In this document: in pieces, positions 1 through 7,545 of the stretch
Layout of the letters: the number at the start of each line of letters is the position of its first letter
How positions within the stretch are numbered: position 1 is the first letter of the stretch
DNA from: UBA1422 sp041859095
GTDB taxonomy: Bacteria; Bacillota; Clostridia; Peptostreptococcales; Anaerovoracaceae
DNA length: 52,126 bases
Reading direction: 5' to 3'
Assembly (NCBI GenBank): GCA_041859095.1
Contig: JBHEKY010000033.1
Span: 1 to 52,126, forward strand
Translations under genes and position numbers: made by a program
Notes under the pieces: generated by a model
Database searches by the model: none
What the model was told of the DNA's origin: nothing
What the model saw: only the letters and a program-made list of their open reading frames with translations

Positions 1-136
1 TATAAAACCGGATTTTTTCGCTTCCCAAAAGATTCCGGATTTCTTCCTCATGGGTGCATTGCTCAATAAAGCCTCTTTCTTTCAACACATCAAACACATT
101 GGTGTGTTTACTGACATCATCTCTGATTAAATTCAT
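1..136 (-). CDS. tyrS: Tyrosyl-tRNA synthetase, N-terminal fragment (window edge)
   Basis: Forty-five codons at the left edge read from an ATG at 136 behind a clear AGGAGGGAAAG ribosome site. The peptide carries NVFDVLKERG and QCTHEEEIR, followed by a LLGSEKIRFY segment, which is the characteristic start of class I tyrosyl-tRNA synthetases just before the PTAxSLHxGH signature. The enzyme charges tRNA-Tyr in the cytoplasm. The remainder lies beyond the window. It is the last visible gene of the minus-strand series that begins at rho, 63 bases after the pckG stop. That gap is too short for the T-box leader that often controls tyrS in Bacillota, so a T-box, if present, would have to sit elsewhere. 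Identity rests on the N-terminus only. Confidence 0.85.
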   Translation of the reverse strand, partial: MNLIRDDVSKHTNVFDVLKERGFIEQCTHEEEIRNLLGSEKIRFY

Positions 137-151
137 CTTTCCCTCCTGTTG

Positions 152-194
152 CCCCGGGAACGGGGATATTGTTGCGGCGGCCCGAAGGCCGCCG
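152..194 (-). other. Two GC-rich hairpins between pckG and tyrS
   Basis: Directly after the pckG stop the minus-strand RNA can form an 8-bp GC-only stem closed by a C(UUCG)G tetraloop (175-194), followed by a 5-bp CCCCG/CGGGG hairpin (152-165). Neither is followed by a U-run, so they are poor intrinsic terminators. They could stabilise the 3' end of pckG mRNA, weaken read-through into tyrS, or serve as a Rho or processing boundary. Structure is seen directly; role is inferred. Confidence 0.5.
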
Positions 195-199
195 TCTTG

Positions 200-1993
200 C
201 TATCTGTTCAGTCGCTCAACTGTGGCGATAAGTTCGTCCATTAATTTTTTAGGCAGATGGTCTCCGAATTCACCATAGAATGCTTTGACATTTTCCATCT
301 CTTCTTTCCACAAATCCTTGTCAACAGTGAGCAAGTCTTTCATGATACCGTCATTCATACTATCCAAATGGTCGATGTCGATATCTTCTGGATGCGGCAT
401 CATGCCGATGGGGGAATCAATGGCTTCAACACCATCGTGGCAACGAGTCAATATCCATTCCAGGACTCTCAGGTTGTCGCCAAAACCTGGCCATATAAAC
501 TTGCCTTCGTCGTTGGTACGGAACCAATTCACATTAAAAATCTTAGGCTTATGTTCAATTTTTGTACCCATTTCGAGCCAGTGGCTCCAATAGTCGCCCA
601 TGTGATATCCGCAGAACGGCAGCATGGCCATGGGATCCCGACGGACAACGCCGACAGCTCCTTCTTTGGCTGCTGTGGTTTCAGAAGCCATAATGGATCC
701 CACGAAAACTCCGTGATTCCAGTCTCTTGCTTGATACACCAGCGGCGCGGTTTTGGCTCTTCTGCCACCAAAGATGATGGCAGAGATGGGCACACCCTTC
801 GTGCTATTAAATTCAGATGAAATGCAGGGGCAATTTACTGCCGGTGCGGTAAATCTTGAATTGGGATGCGCGCCTTTTTCACCAGATGCAGCGGTCCAAG
901 GTTCACCCTTCCAGTCCAGTGCATGGGCTGGCGGGGTATCGGTCAACCCTTCCCACCAGACTGTATTGTCATCCAGGTTCTTTACTACATTGGTAAAAAT
1001 GGTATTCTTTTTGGTTGTCTCAAGTGCATTGGGGTTGGTTTTTGCATTGGTACCCGGTGCGACACCGAAAAAACCATATTCTGGGTTCACAGCCCACAGC
1101 CGCCCATCATCGCCAACACGAAGCCAGGCAATATCATCACCAACACAATATACTTTCCAACCGGACTTCACATAATGGGCTGGTGGAATCAGCATAGCTA
1201 GGTTGGTTTTTCCGCAGGCCGAAGGGAATGCGGCAGCGACGTAGCGAACTTCTCCTCTGGGATTTTCGATACCTAGAATCAGCATATGCTCCGCCAACCA
1301 GCCTTCTCTCTTTCCATAGAATGAGGCCAGTCGCAAAGCCAGACATTTTTTGCCCAAAAGCACATTGCCGCCATAACCGGAATTTAAGGACATGATGGTG
1401 TTATCTTCCGGGAAGTGAGCGATGTAACGGTTTTCGGGGTCCAGTTTCACTTTGGAGTGAACGCCTCTTGTAAATTCTTTGGAATCGCCGATGGCATCCA
1501 GAACCGACTTGCCCATTCGGGTCATAATCGCCATGGATAGGACAACATAGATGGAGTCCGTAATCTCAACACCATACTTGGCAAAGGGGGAACCGACCAC
1601 GCCCATGGAAAATGGGACAATATACATTTCCCGGCCTTCCATCGCGCCTTCCAAAATGCCGTCCAGCTTGGCGTACATTTCTTTTGGATCCATCCAGTTA
1701 TTGGTCGGCCCGGCATCTTCTTCTTTGCGGGTGCAAATATAAGTACGGTCTTCCACTCTGGCAACGTCGTTGGGATTGCTTCGGTGCAATACGCATCCGG
1801 GCAGCTTTTCTTCGTTAAGTTTTTCTAGAATGCCAAGCTCAAATCCTTCTTGACGAAGGGAATCCAATTGATCTGGGTCCCCAGTAATCCATATGACGGA
1901 TGACGGTCTTGCAATTTTTGCAATTCTGTCAACCCACTTTAGCATGTGGGCATTGTTGGTGATGGGATTGTCTTTCCCAAATGTAGCTGTCAT
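200..1993 (-). CDS. pckG: Phosphoenolpyruvate carboxykinase (GTP)
   Basis: 597 residues, the usual length of the GTP-dependent PEPCK family. It interconverts oxaloacetate plus GTP with PEP, CO2 and GDP, at the gluconeogenic or anaplerotic node. The GTP-type P-loop FPSACGKTN is at 256-264 and includes the reactive Cys260; the metal-binding kinase-2 segment VGDD is at 284-287; the C-terminal NWFR-containing guanine-site region is present. The ATG follows GGAGGAAAAAG. It lies 31 bases after upp and upstream of tyrS on the same strand. Most Bacillota use the unrelated-in-detail ATP-type PckA, so the GTP form is a useful lineage marker. It could work in the PEP-forming direction from amino-acid-derived oxaloacetate, or in the reverse direction in a fermenter. 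Confidence 0.95.
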   Translation of the reverse strand: MTATFGKDNPITNNAHMLKWVDRIAKIARPSSVIWITGDPDQLDSLRQEGFELGILEKLNEEKLPGCVLHRSNPNDVARVEDRTYICTRKEEDAGPTNNWMDPKEMYAKLDGILEGAMEGREMYIVPFSMGVVGSPFAKYGVEITDSIYVVLSMAIMTRMGKSVLDAIGDSKEFTRGVHSKVKLDPENRYIAHFPEDNTIMSLNSGYGGNVLLGKKCLALRLASFYGKREGWLAEHMLILGIENPRGEVRYVAAAFPSACGKTNLAMLIPPAHYVKSGWKVYCVGDDIAWLRVGDDGRLWAVNPEYGFFGVAPGTNAKTNPNALETTKKNTIFTNVVKNLDDNTVWWEGLTDTPPAHALDWKGEPWTAASGEKGAHPNSRFTAPAVNCPCISSEFNSTKGVPISAIIFGGRRAKTAPLVYQARDWNHGVFVGSIMASETTAAKEGAVGVVRRDPMAMLPFCGYHMGDYWSHWLEMGTKIEHKPKIFNVNWFRTNDEGKFIWPGFGDNLRVLEWILTRCHDGVEAIDSPIGMMPHPEDIDIDHLDSMNDGIMKDLLTVDKDLWKEEMENVKAFYGEFGDHLPKKLMDELIATVERLNR

Positions 1994-2024
1994 GATCTTT
2001 TTCCTCCACAGTTATATTAGTCGA

Positions 2025-2654
2025 TTATTTGGTTCCATATAAGCGATCCCCGGCATCTCCGAGTCCGGGAACAATATACGCATGTTCATTGAGTTTTTCG
2101 TCTTTGGCTGCAATATAGATGTCCACATCGGGATGTTCCTGTTGAAGCACTTCAATTCCTTCAGGCGCAGCAATCAGACACATGAAAACGATGTTTTTGC
2201 CCCCTTTTGCTTTGATGAAATCGATGGCTGCCGAGGCACTTCCGCCAGTAGCAAGCATGGGGTCCACTACGAAAATTTTGCGTTTGTCCAAATCCTGTGG
2301 AAGCTTGCAGTAATATTCAACCGGTTTGTGTGTTTCAGGGTCTCTGTATAGACCCACATGGCCAACCTTTGCATTGGGGACTAGTGCCAAAAGGCCATCA
2401 ACCAGTCCAAGACCAGCCCGTAGAATAGGCACAATGGCAATATCTTCTCCTTTGAGCATGTTCATTTTGGCTGAGCAAATGGGTGTTTCAATTTCAACTT
2501 CCTTTAATGGCAAATCTCTGGTGGCCTCGTAGCCCATCAGCATGGCTATTTCTCTGACCAATTCCCGAAAATCCTTGACACTGGTGTCGGTTTTTCGAAT
2601 CATAGCAGTTTTGTGCTGAATTAGCGGATGATCGAATACGTATACTTTACCCAT
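2025..2654 (-). CDS. upp: Uracil phosphoribosyltransferase
   Basis: 209 residues, exactly the family length. It salvages uracil with PRPP to UMP in the cytoplasm. Visible motifs are the PILRAGLG segment near 76-83 and the PRPP-binding loop VDPMLATGGS near 130-139; the C-terminal GLGDAGDR uracil-site segment is intact. The ATG follows a GGAGGG site. The order rpiB-upp within a prfA-sua5 neighbourhood is widely conserved in Bacillota. The 78-base gap to rpiB holds no obvious terminator, so co-transcription is likely. Confidence 0.96.
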   Translation of the reverse strand: MGKVYVFDHPLIQHKTAMIRKTDTSVKDFRELVREIAMLMGYEATRDLPLKEVEIETPICSAKMNMLKGEDIAIVPILRAGLGLVDGLLALVPNAKVGHVGLYRDPETHKPVEYYCKLPQDLDKRKIFVVDPMLATGGSASAAIDFIKAKGGKNIVFMCLIAAPEGIEVLQQEHPDVDIYIAAKDEKLNEHAYIVPGLGDAGDRLYGTK

Positions 2655-2732
2655 TGTTTTCCCTCCAGTTTTAAAAGTTGCGATGGTTTGTTGATGTGTT
2701 TGTAGTGTTATATTTGTTTGATTATTGATTGC

Positions 2733-3164
2733 TTAAAGTTGGTTTAGCTTGTCGATACGACGCTGGTGGCGACCCCCTGCAACATCCGTTGTGAGCCAGG
2801 TGTCGACGATTTCAATTGCCAGATCAGGTGGCGTCAGTCTGCCACCCAAAGAAATGACGTTGGCATCGTTATGGCTCTTAGCCAAAACGGCCATTTCAAC
2901 ACTGGTCAGCAGTGCACATCGAACGCCTTTGACTTTGTTGGCGGCAATGCAAATGCCAATGCCGGAACCGCAAAAAACAATACCTGCATCGGCCTTGCCC
3001 TGTGCCACTACCTCTCCGGCGGCGTAGCCGTAATCCGGATAATCCACCGACTCTTCCGACGTTGTGCCCAGGTCCATAATGTCATATCCCTTTTCGGTCA
3101 AATGATTTTTGATGACCTCCTTAAGCTCGTACCCGCCGTGATCGCTTGCCAATACAATTTTCAT
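2733..3164 (-). CDS. rpiB: Ribose-5-phosphate isomerase B
   Basis: 143 residues. It interconverts ribose 5-phosphate and ribulose 5-phosphate. N-terminal ASDHGG with Asp8 and His9, the catalytic Cys65 in FCGSGIG, and His98 in KSHNDANV match the RpiB/LacAB family. The start codon lies one base beyond the sua5 stop and its GAGGG site overlaps the end of sua5, so translation is probably coupled. Related LacA/LacB subunits of galactose-6-phosphate isomerase are an alternative, but a single-gene copy in this neighbourhood favours RpiB. Confidence 0.94.
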   Translation of the reverse strand: MKIVLASDHGGYELKEVIKNHLTEKGYDIMDLGTTSEESVDYPDYGYAAGEVVAQGKADAGIVFCGSGIGICIAANKVKGVRCALLTSVEMAVLAKSHNDANVISLGGRLTPPDLAIEIVDTWLTTDVAGGRHQRRIDKLNQL

Positions 3165-3165
3165 G

Positions 3166-4161
3166 TTAAACCCTCACTATGTTATATCCTGCGGATTTGA
3201 ACATTCTGTTCATTACCGCAAATCCAACGCCGTCAGTATCGCTTAAGGCGCCGGCTAGAATCAAATCCACATCCTGCCCATCTAACTCCCGCAAGTGGGA
3301 GAAGAAATCGTGGGCTGCCTCGATAAAGGCTTTTTCTTCAAATAGAATGACGCCCACTTTGTTGCCAATCTTTTCGTTGGCTAGTCGAAGACGTTCTATT
3401 TCTGCTTTAACTTTGTCCCGACTACCTTCTACCACCAACATCTGTGCTTTGGGGGCGTAGTGTTTGTATTTCATGCCAGGAGACTTAGCCACCAGTTCTT
3501 CTTCCGGAAGGCCTTTGAGGGACGGATCCAGTTGCACAGGCTTTTCGAGAACCGCTTCAATGCTGTCGGCGGTAATGATACCCGGCCGTAAAATCATCGG
3601 CATTTCTCCGGTCAGGTCCAGCACGGTGGACTCAATGCCCACTCTGCAGTCGTCACCCAACAGAATGGCATCTACTTTGCCCATCAGGTCGTCTTTGACA
3701 TGATTCGCCTTGGTGGGGCTGGGTTTGCCGGAAAGATTGGCACTTGGTGCCGCAATGGGTACCCCTGCAAGTCGTATCAAGTCTAGGGCTACGGGATGAT
3801 CCGGCATCCGGACTGCCACCGTATCAAGGCCACCTGTGGTACGAAGAGGCACAATGTCCTTTTTTTTAACAACCAAGGTCAAGGGACCCGGCCAGAAATG
3901 GTCAATGAGTTTAATCATATCCTGGGTGATAAACGGCGTCAGTTGGCCGATTTCGCTGGCACGGGAAATATGGACAATCATGGGATTATCACTGGGTCTT
4001 CCTTTGGCTTCATAAATCCGTGCAACCGCTTCCGGATTCAAGGCATCCGCTCCAAGGCCATACACGGTTTCCGTGGGAAAAGCAACCAGGCCTCCCTGCC
4101 TAATAATCAAAGCCGCAGCTTCAATGTTTTCTGTTGTGTTTTCAAATACTTTTGTGTTCAT
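3166..4161 (-). CDS. sua5: Threonylcarbamoyl-AMP synthase, Sua5 type
   Basis: 331 residues: an N-terminal YrdC domain (about 10-200) plus the C-terminal Sua5 domain, so the long Sua5/YwlC form rather than short TsaC. It makes L-threonylcarbamoyl-AMP from threonine, bicarbonate and ATP, the first step of t6A modification at A37 of ANN-decoding tRNAs. The family motifs KGRPSDNP and SANLSGKPSPT are visible. Its ATG overlaps the prfA stop (TAATG), and no strong ribosome site is seen, which suggests re-initiation from prfA. Position after prfA is the common Bacillota arrangement. Confidence 0.95.
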   Translation of the reverse strand: MNTKVFENTTENIEAAALIIRQGGLVAFPTETVYGLGADALNPEAVARIYEAKGRPSDNPMIVHISRASEIGQLTPFITQDMIKLIDHFWPGPLTLVVKKKDIVPLRTTGGLDTVAVRMPDHPVALDLIRLAGVPIAAPSANLSGKPSPTKANHVKDDLMGKVDAILLGDDCRVGIESTVLDLTGEMPMILRPGIITADSIEAVLEKPVQLDPSLKGLPEEELVAKSPGMKYKHYAPKAQMLVVEGSRDKVKAEIERLRLANEKIGNKVGVILFEEKAFIEAAHDFFSHLRELDGQDVDLILAGALSDTDGVGFAVMNRMFKSAGYNIVRV

Positions 4162-5228
4162 TAGAAGTTTTTCATCTTTTCTGCCTGGTCATGTGTTGTC
4201 AGGCCGTCTATGATTTCATCCATTTCACCTTTCAGGAAACCGTCCAGCTTGTAAAGTGTTACGCCGGTCCGATGGTCTGATACTCTCCCCTGCGGATAAT
4301 TATAGGTTCGAATTCGTTCGCTTCTGTCGCCGGAGCCTACCTGGCTCTTTCGCTGGTCGGATATTTCTTTGTTTTGTTCCTGAAGCTTTTGGTCATACAA
4401 ACGGGACTTCAATACCTTGAAGGCTTTATCTTTGTTCTTGGTCTGGGATTTTTCGTCCTGACAGGTGACCACCAGTCCGGTGGGCACATGGGTCAAACGA
4501 ACCGCAGAGTCGGTGGTGTTGACACTCTGTCCACCGTTGCCGGAAGACCGGTACACATCCACACGGACGTCATTGGGATCTAAGTCTATTTCTACATCTT
4601 CTACTTCAGGCAAAACTGCCACGGTTGCTGCAGATGTATGGATTCTTCCACTGGCTTCGGTTTCCGGTACCCGCTGGACTCGGTGAACGCCGCTTTCATA
4701 TTTCAGTCTTGAAAAAGCGCCTTTTCCCTTGATCAGTACAACAACTTCTTTGATGCCACCGATTTCGGTGTCATTGATTTCGATGATTTCGGATTTCCAA
4801 CGCATTTTTTCGGCATACATTCGATACATACGTAAAAGCTCCATGCCAAACAGCGCGGCTTCATCGCCACCGGTTCCGGCACGGATTTCCAAAATAACGT
4901 TTTTGTCATCGTTGGGGTCTTTGGGCAACAGTAACTTTTGGAGTTCTTCCTCCAACGGCGTCAGTTGATTCTGAAGGGAATAAAGCTCTTCTTTGGCCAT
5001 TTCTTTCAGTTCATCATCCATGCCGCCTTCGTCCAGCATCTCCTTAGCGCCCTTCAAATCTTCTTTGACTTTTCGGTATTCTTTGTATTTATTTACGATG
5101 GGCTCCATCTCTGCCATCTCTTTGATGTGCTTCCGCCAAAGGTTCTGATCTGCAATGATTTCAGGGTCAGAAACCTTGGCTGACAGCTCCTCATATTTGT
5201 CAGAAATGAACTCTAATTTATCAAACAT
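4161..5228 (-). CDS. prfA: Peptide chain release factor 1
   Basis: 355 residues. It recognises UAA and UAG and triggers hydrolysis of peptidyl-tRNA. The PxT stop-codon-reading tripeptide reads PET at 188-190, and the catalytic GGQ is at 232-234 in SSGNGGQSVN, a common clostridial variant of the region. RF2-specific SPF is absent, so this is RF1. The ATG follows AAGGAGAAATAA. Its GGQ glutamine is the substrate of PrmC, encoded upstream in the same gene series with rpmE in between. Confidence 0.97.
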   Translation of the reverse strand: MFDKLEFISDKYEELSAKVSDPEIIADQNLWRKHIKEMAEMEPIVNKYKEYRKVKEDLKGAKEMLDEGGMDDELKEMAKEELYSLQNQLTPLEEELQKLLLPKDPNDDKNVILEIRAGTGGDEAALFGMELLRMYRMYAEKMRWKSEIIEINDTEIGGIKEVVVLIKGKGAFSRLKYESGVHRVQRVPETEASGRIHTSAATVAVLPEVEDVEIDLDPNDVRVDVYRSSGNGGQSVNTTDSAVRLTHVPTGLVVTCQDEKSQTKNKDKAFKVLKSRLYDQKLQEQNKEISDQRKSQVGSGDRSERIRTYNYPQGRVSDHRTGVTLYKLDGFLKGEMDEIIDGLTTHDQAEKMKNF

Positions 5229-5261
5229 TTATTTCTCCTTAATGTTGTATCTCAATCGTAT

Positions 5262-5270
5262 ATTATATCA
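5262..5270 (-). promoter_or_regulatory. Extended -10 promoter for prfA cluster
   Basis: On the minus strand TGA-TATAAT fits an extended -10. No good -35 is present: the -35 position falls on the T-run of the rpmE terminator. It would restart transcription for prfA-sua5-rpiB-upp-pckG-tyrS just after the terminator. Confidence 0.5.
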
Positions 5271-5285
5271 TGTTTTGATATATAA

Positions 5286-5312
5286 AAAAACCGGAAATTG
5301 CTTTCCGGTTTC
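5286..5312 (-). terminator. Intrinsic terminator after rpmE
   Basis: On the minus strand a 10-base AAACCGGAAA arm, a GCAA loop and TTTCCGGTTT form a perfect hairpin followed by T's, eight bases after the rpmE stop codon. Confidence 0.88.
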
Positions 5313-5319
5313 TGTATTC

Positions 5320-5520
5320 CTAGTCGATGTTGTACTTGTTTTTGAACTTTTCGACACGTCCGCCACGATTCACAAACTTTTGCTGTCCTGTAAAGAACGG
5401 GTGGCACGCTGAGCAAACGTCGAGTCTTAAGTCACTTTCTATTGATTTTGTGACGAACTCGTTACCGCATGCGCAAGTTACTTTACATTCCTGGTACTTA
5501 GGATGGATTCCTTCCTTCAT
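5320..5520 (-). CDS. rpmE: 50S ribosomal protein L31, zinc-binding form
   Basis: 66 residues from the ATG at 5520, chosen because AAAGAGGTGA stands seven bases upstream; a longer reading to 5559 has no such site. L31 is a small protein of the large subunit at the central protuberance. The zinc ribbon is complete (Cys16, Cys18, Cys36, Cys39), so this is the C+ form rather than the zinc-independent paralogue. In many Bacillota rpmE directly follows rho; here DUF1385 and prmC lie between. Confidence 0.95.
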   Translation of the reverse strand: MKEGIHPKYQECKVTCACGNEFVTKSIESDLRLDVCSACHPFFTGQQKFVNRGGRVEKFKNKYNID

Positions 5521-5601
5521 GCATATCACCTCTTTCCTGCTCAGGGTTGCCCCTTGCATAATTACCGCAAGTTCTATTGCAGCCTGTTTAATATATCATA
5601 T

Positions 5602-6480
5602 TCACACTTTGCTGGCAAGAGTTTTTTTGCGGCCAGCGAGCTGTGCGACCACTGTCCGATCATTCTTTGCCAGATCCTTGTATACGGCGATTTCCTCGAA
5701 AGCAACCATCTCTTCCAGCATGCCGGTCACAGCCTTCGCCTGGTCATGTCCAATCTCCAGCACCAGCCATCCAGCTTTCTTCAAGTGATTCGGAGCATCG
5801 GCAATAATCTTCTGGTAAAAATCCAATCCGGTGGGTCCCCCGTCCAATGCATCTTGGGGCTCAAACCTTCTGACTTCATCATCAAGTGTTCCGATTGTTT
5901 CCCGGGGGATGTAGGGCGGGTTACTGACAATCATGTCATATTTTTTGTGTCCAAGGGGTGTGAATAGGTCACCAATCTCCACTTCGATTTTGACGCCGTT
6001 CCGTTTTGCGTTGGATTGGGTCAGGGCTTTGGCAGCCGCGCTTGCATCGGTGGCGGTGACTTTCAGACCCGGGTTCCGCTTGGCCAGAGAAATGCCGATG
6101 ACACCGCTTCCGCAACACAAATCAAGCACCGTCTTCACCTTGTTAGTACGTATGATTTCTTCTGCCTTTTCCACAACGGTCTCTGTGTCGTGTCGTGGAA
6201 TCAACACGTCTTCCCGTACGCCAAAGGTCAACCCCATAAAATCCTGGGTGCCAACAATGTGTTGCAATGGCCTGCGAGTCGCCCGAACGGCGATTAAATC
6301 AAAATATTGCTCACAAATTCGGTCTTCCATCATGTCGGACCACTCCATTATAAAGGTGGAGCGGTCGATTTTTTTCATGTAACAATATAGCAACTCCGCA
6401 TCTATCTTGGGTTCCGGGCAACCTGCTTTTGCTAGTTGGGTTTCCCCCATTTTTACAAGATCTTTTACAATTAAACTCAT
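5602..6480 (-). CDS. prmC: Release factor glutamine methyltransferase
   Basis: 292 residues. It transfers a methyl group from S-adenosylmethionine to the GGQ glutamine of RF1 and RF2. SAM motif I DLCCGSGVIG is at 120-129 and the catalytic NPPY at 187-190; the N-terminal helical substrate-binding domain precedes them. The conserved IPRPDTE segment reads IPRHDTE here (95-101). Its ATG overlaps the DUF1385 stop by four bases, and AAAGGAAG supports the start. The substrate gene prfA is two genes downstream. Confidence 0.96.
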   Translation of the reverse strand: MSLIVKDLVKMGETQLAKAGCPEPKIDAELLYCYMKKIDRSTFIMEWSDMMEDRICEQYFDLIAVRATRRPLQHIVGTQDFMGLTFGVREDVLIPRHDTETVVEKAEEIIRTNKVKTVLDLCCGSGVIGISLAKRNPGLKVTATDASAAAKALTQSNAKRNGVKIEVEIGDLFTPLGHKKYDMIVSNPPYIPRETIGTLDDEVRRFEPQDALDGGPTGLDFYQKIIADAPNHLKKAGWLVLEIGHDQAKAVTGMLEEMVAFEEIAVYKDLAKNDRTVVAQLAGRKKTLASKV

Positions 6481-7544
6481 TGTTCTTCCTTTTCTATTTC
6501 CATTTCAATTGCTTGTGAATCTATTTCAATTACCTTAGCTTCATTGGATGTCTTTTCCTCTTCAATGAGCCGGCCCTCCAAATCACATGGGCCTTCTCCC
6601 AGGGGTAGATTTTCATCAGTCACTGCTTTGATGGCGGCAATGGCCACTTCCAACTGCTTGTCATCCGGCGCGGCTGTTGTCAGCTTTTGCAAGTACAGTC
6701 CCGGCAGGCTTAGTAGCTTGACGAACCACCCATCGCTTCTCCCGGCCCATCTTAGTAGTTCGTAAGAAAGTCCGGCGATGAATGGAATCAAAAGCAACCT
6801 GGATAAGATGCGCCAAAGCAGACTAGGCCAACCCAGCAGTGAAAATAATACAAGGCTGATGACCATGACAAACATGAGAAAACTGGTTCCGCAACGAGGA
6901 TGCAGGGTGTAGTATTTTTGGCAATTCTCCACCGTCAGTTCCTCACCTTTTTCCAGGCAATGGATGCATTTATGCTCAGCGCCGTGATACTGGAAAACCC
7001 TATGAATTTCCTCCATCCGCGAAATCAAAAGCACGTATAGCACAAAGAGCACAATTCGTAGCACCCCTTCCGCCAGATTCAGTACGATTTCATTGTGGGT
7101 AAAAAACTTGAGCCAGGAAATCACTGCAGTGGGACCTATAATGAATATGCCTACCGTAAAGGCAATTGCCAGAGTAACGGACAGATAAATCATCACATTC
7201 CAAGCGCCTTTTTTGCCGAATTTGGCTTCCAGCCACAGGGTGAATCGGTCGGGTTCCATGCCGCCTTCGCCTTCGAACTTTTCCAGCACATCGGCGGAAT
7301 ACATCAAAGTTTTGACTCCTTGCACCAAGGAGGCAACGAAAATTACCACACCCCGGATAATGGGATACTTTGCCCAGGGAGATGCAGCTGGCAATGTTTC
7401 GTTTTTCATAAATAAGGATCCGTCAGGAAGCCGTACCACAACAGCAGAGCGTTTTTCGCTCTTCATCATAATGCCTTCCATGACAGCTTGCCCCCCTGTT
7501 TTGGTGGGACAGGCGTCCTTTAAAAATATCTTTTTTAAATCCAT
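6477..7544 (-). CDS. DUF1385 membrane protein, YqhQ type
   Basis: 355 residues. The N-terminal signature GGQAVMEGIMM and a following PDG segment mark the DUF1385/YqhQ family, whose biochemical role is not established. About five hydrophobic segments lie between residues 60 and 280, then a hydrophilic, acidic C-terminal tail. A HGAEHK motif and CxxC-like cysteines near 190-200 are typical. It sits between rho and prmC, one base after rho's stop codon, a position conserved in many Clostridia, so co-expression with translation-termination genes is likely. Start supported by AGAAGGG. Confidence 0.88.
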   Translation of the reverse strand: MDLKKIFLKDACPTKTGGQAVMEGIMMKSEKRSAVVVRLPDGSLFMKNETLPAASPWAKYPIIRGVVIFVASLVQGVKTLMYSADVLEKFEGEGGMEPDRFTLWLEAKFGKKGAWNVMIYLSVTLAIAFTVGIFIIGPTAVISWLKFFTHNEIVLNLAEGVLRIVLFVLYVLLISRMEEIHRVFQYHGAEHKCIHCLEKGEELTVENCQKYYTLHPRCGTSFLMFVMVISLVLFSLLGWPSLLWRILSRLLLIPFIAGLSYELLRWAGRSDGWFVKLLSLPGLYLQKLTTAAPDDKQLEVAIAAIKAVTDENLPLGEGPCDLEGRLIEEEKTSNEAKVIEIDSQAIEMEIEKEEQ

Positions 7545-7545
7545 A

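Noticed and set aside
137..199. T-box leader for tyrS
   Set aside because: The gap is only 63 bases and shows no T-box sequence (TGGNACCGCG-like).
257..820. 187-codon plus-strand frame
   Set aside because: Lies wholly inside pckG on the opposite strand; no ribosome site, no recognisable protein, while the minus-strand product is unmistakable.
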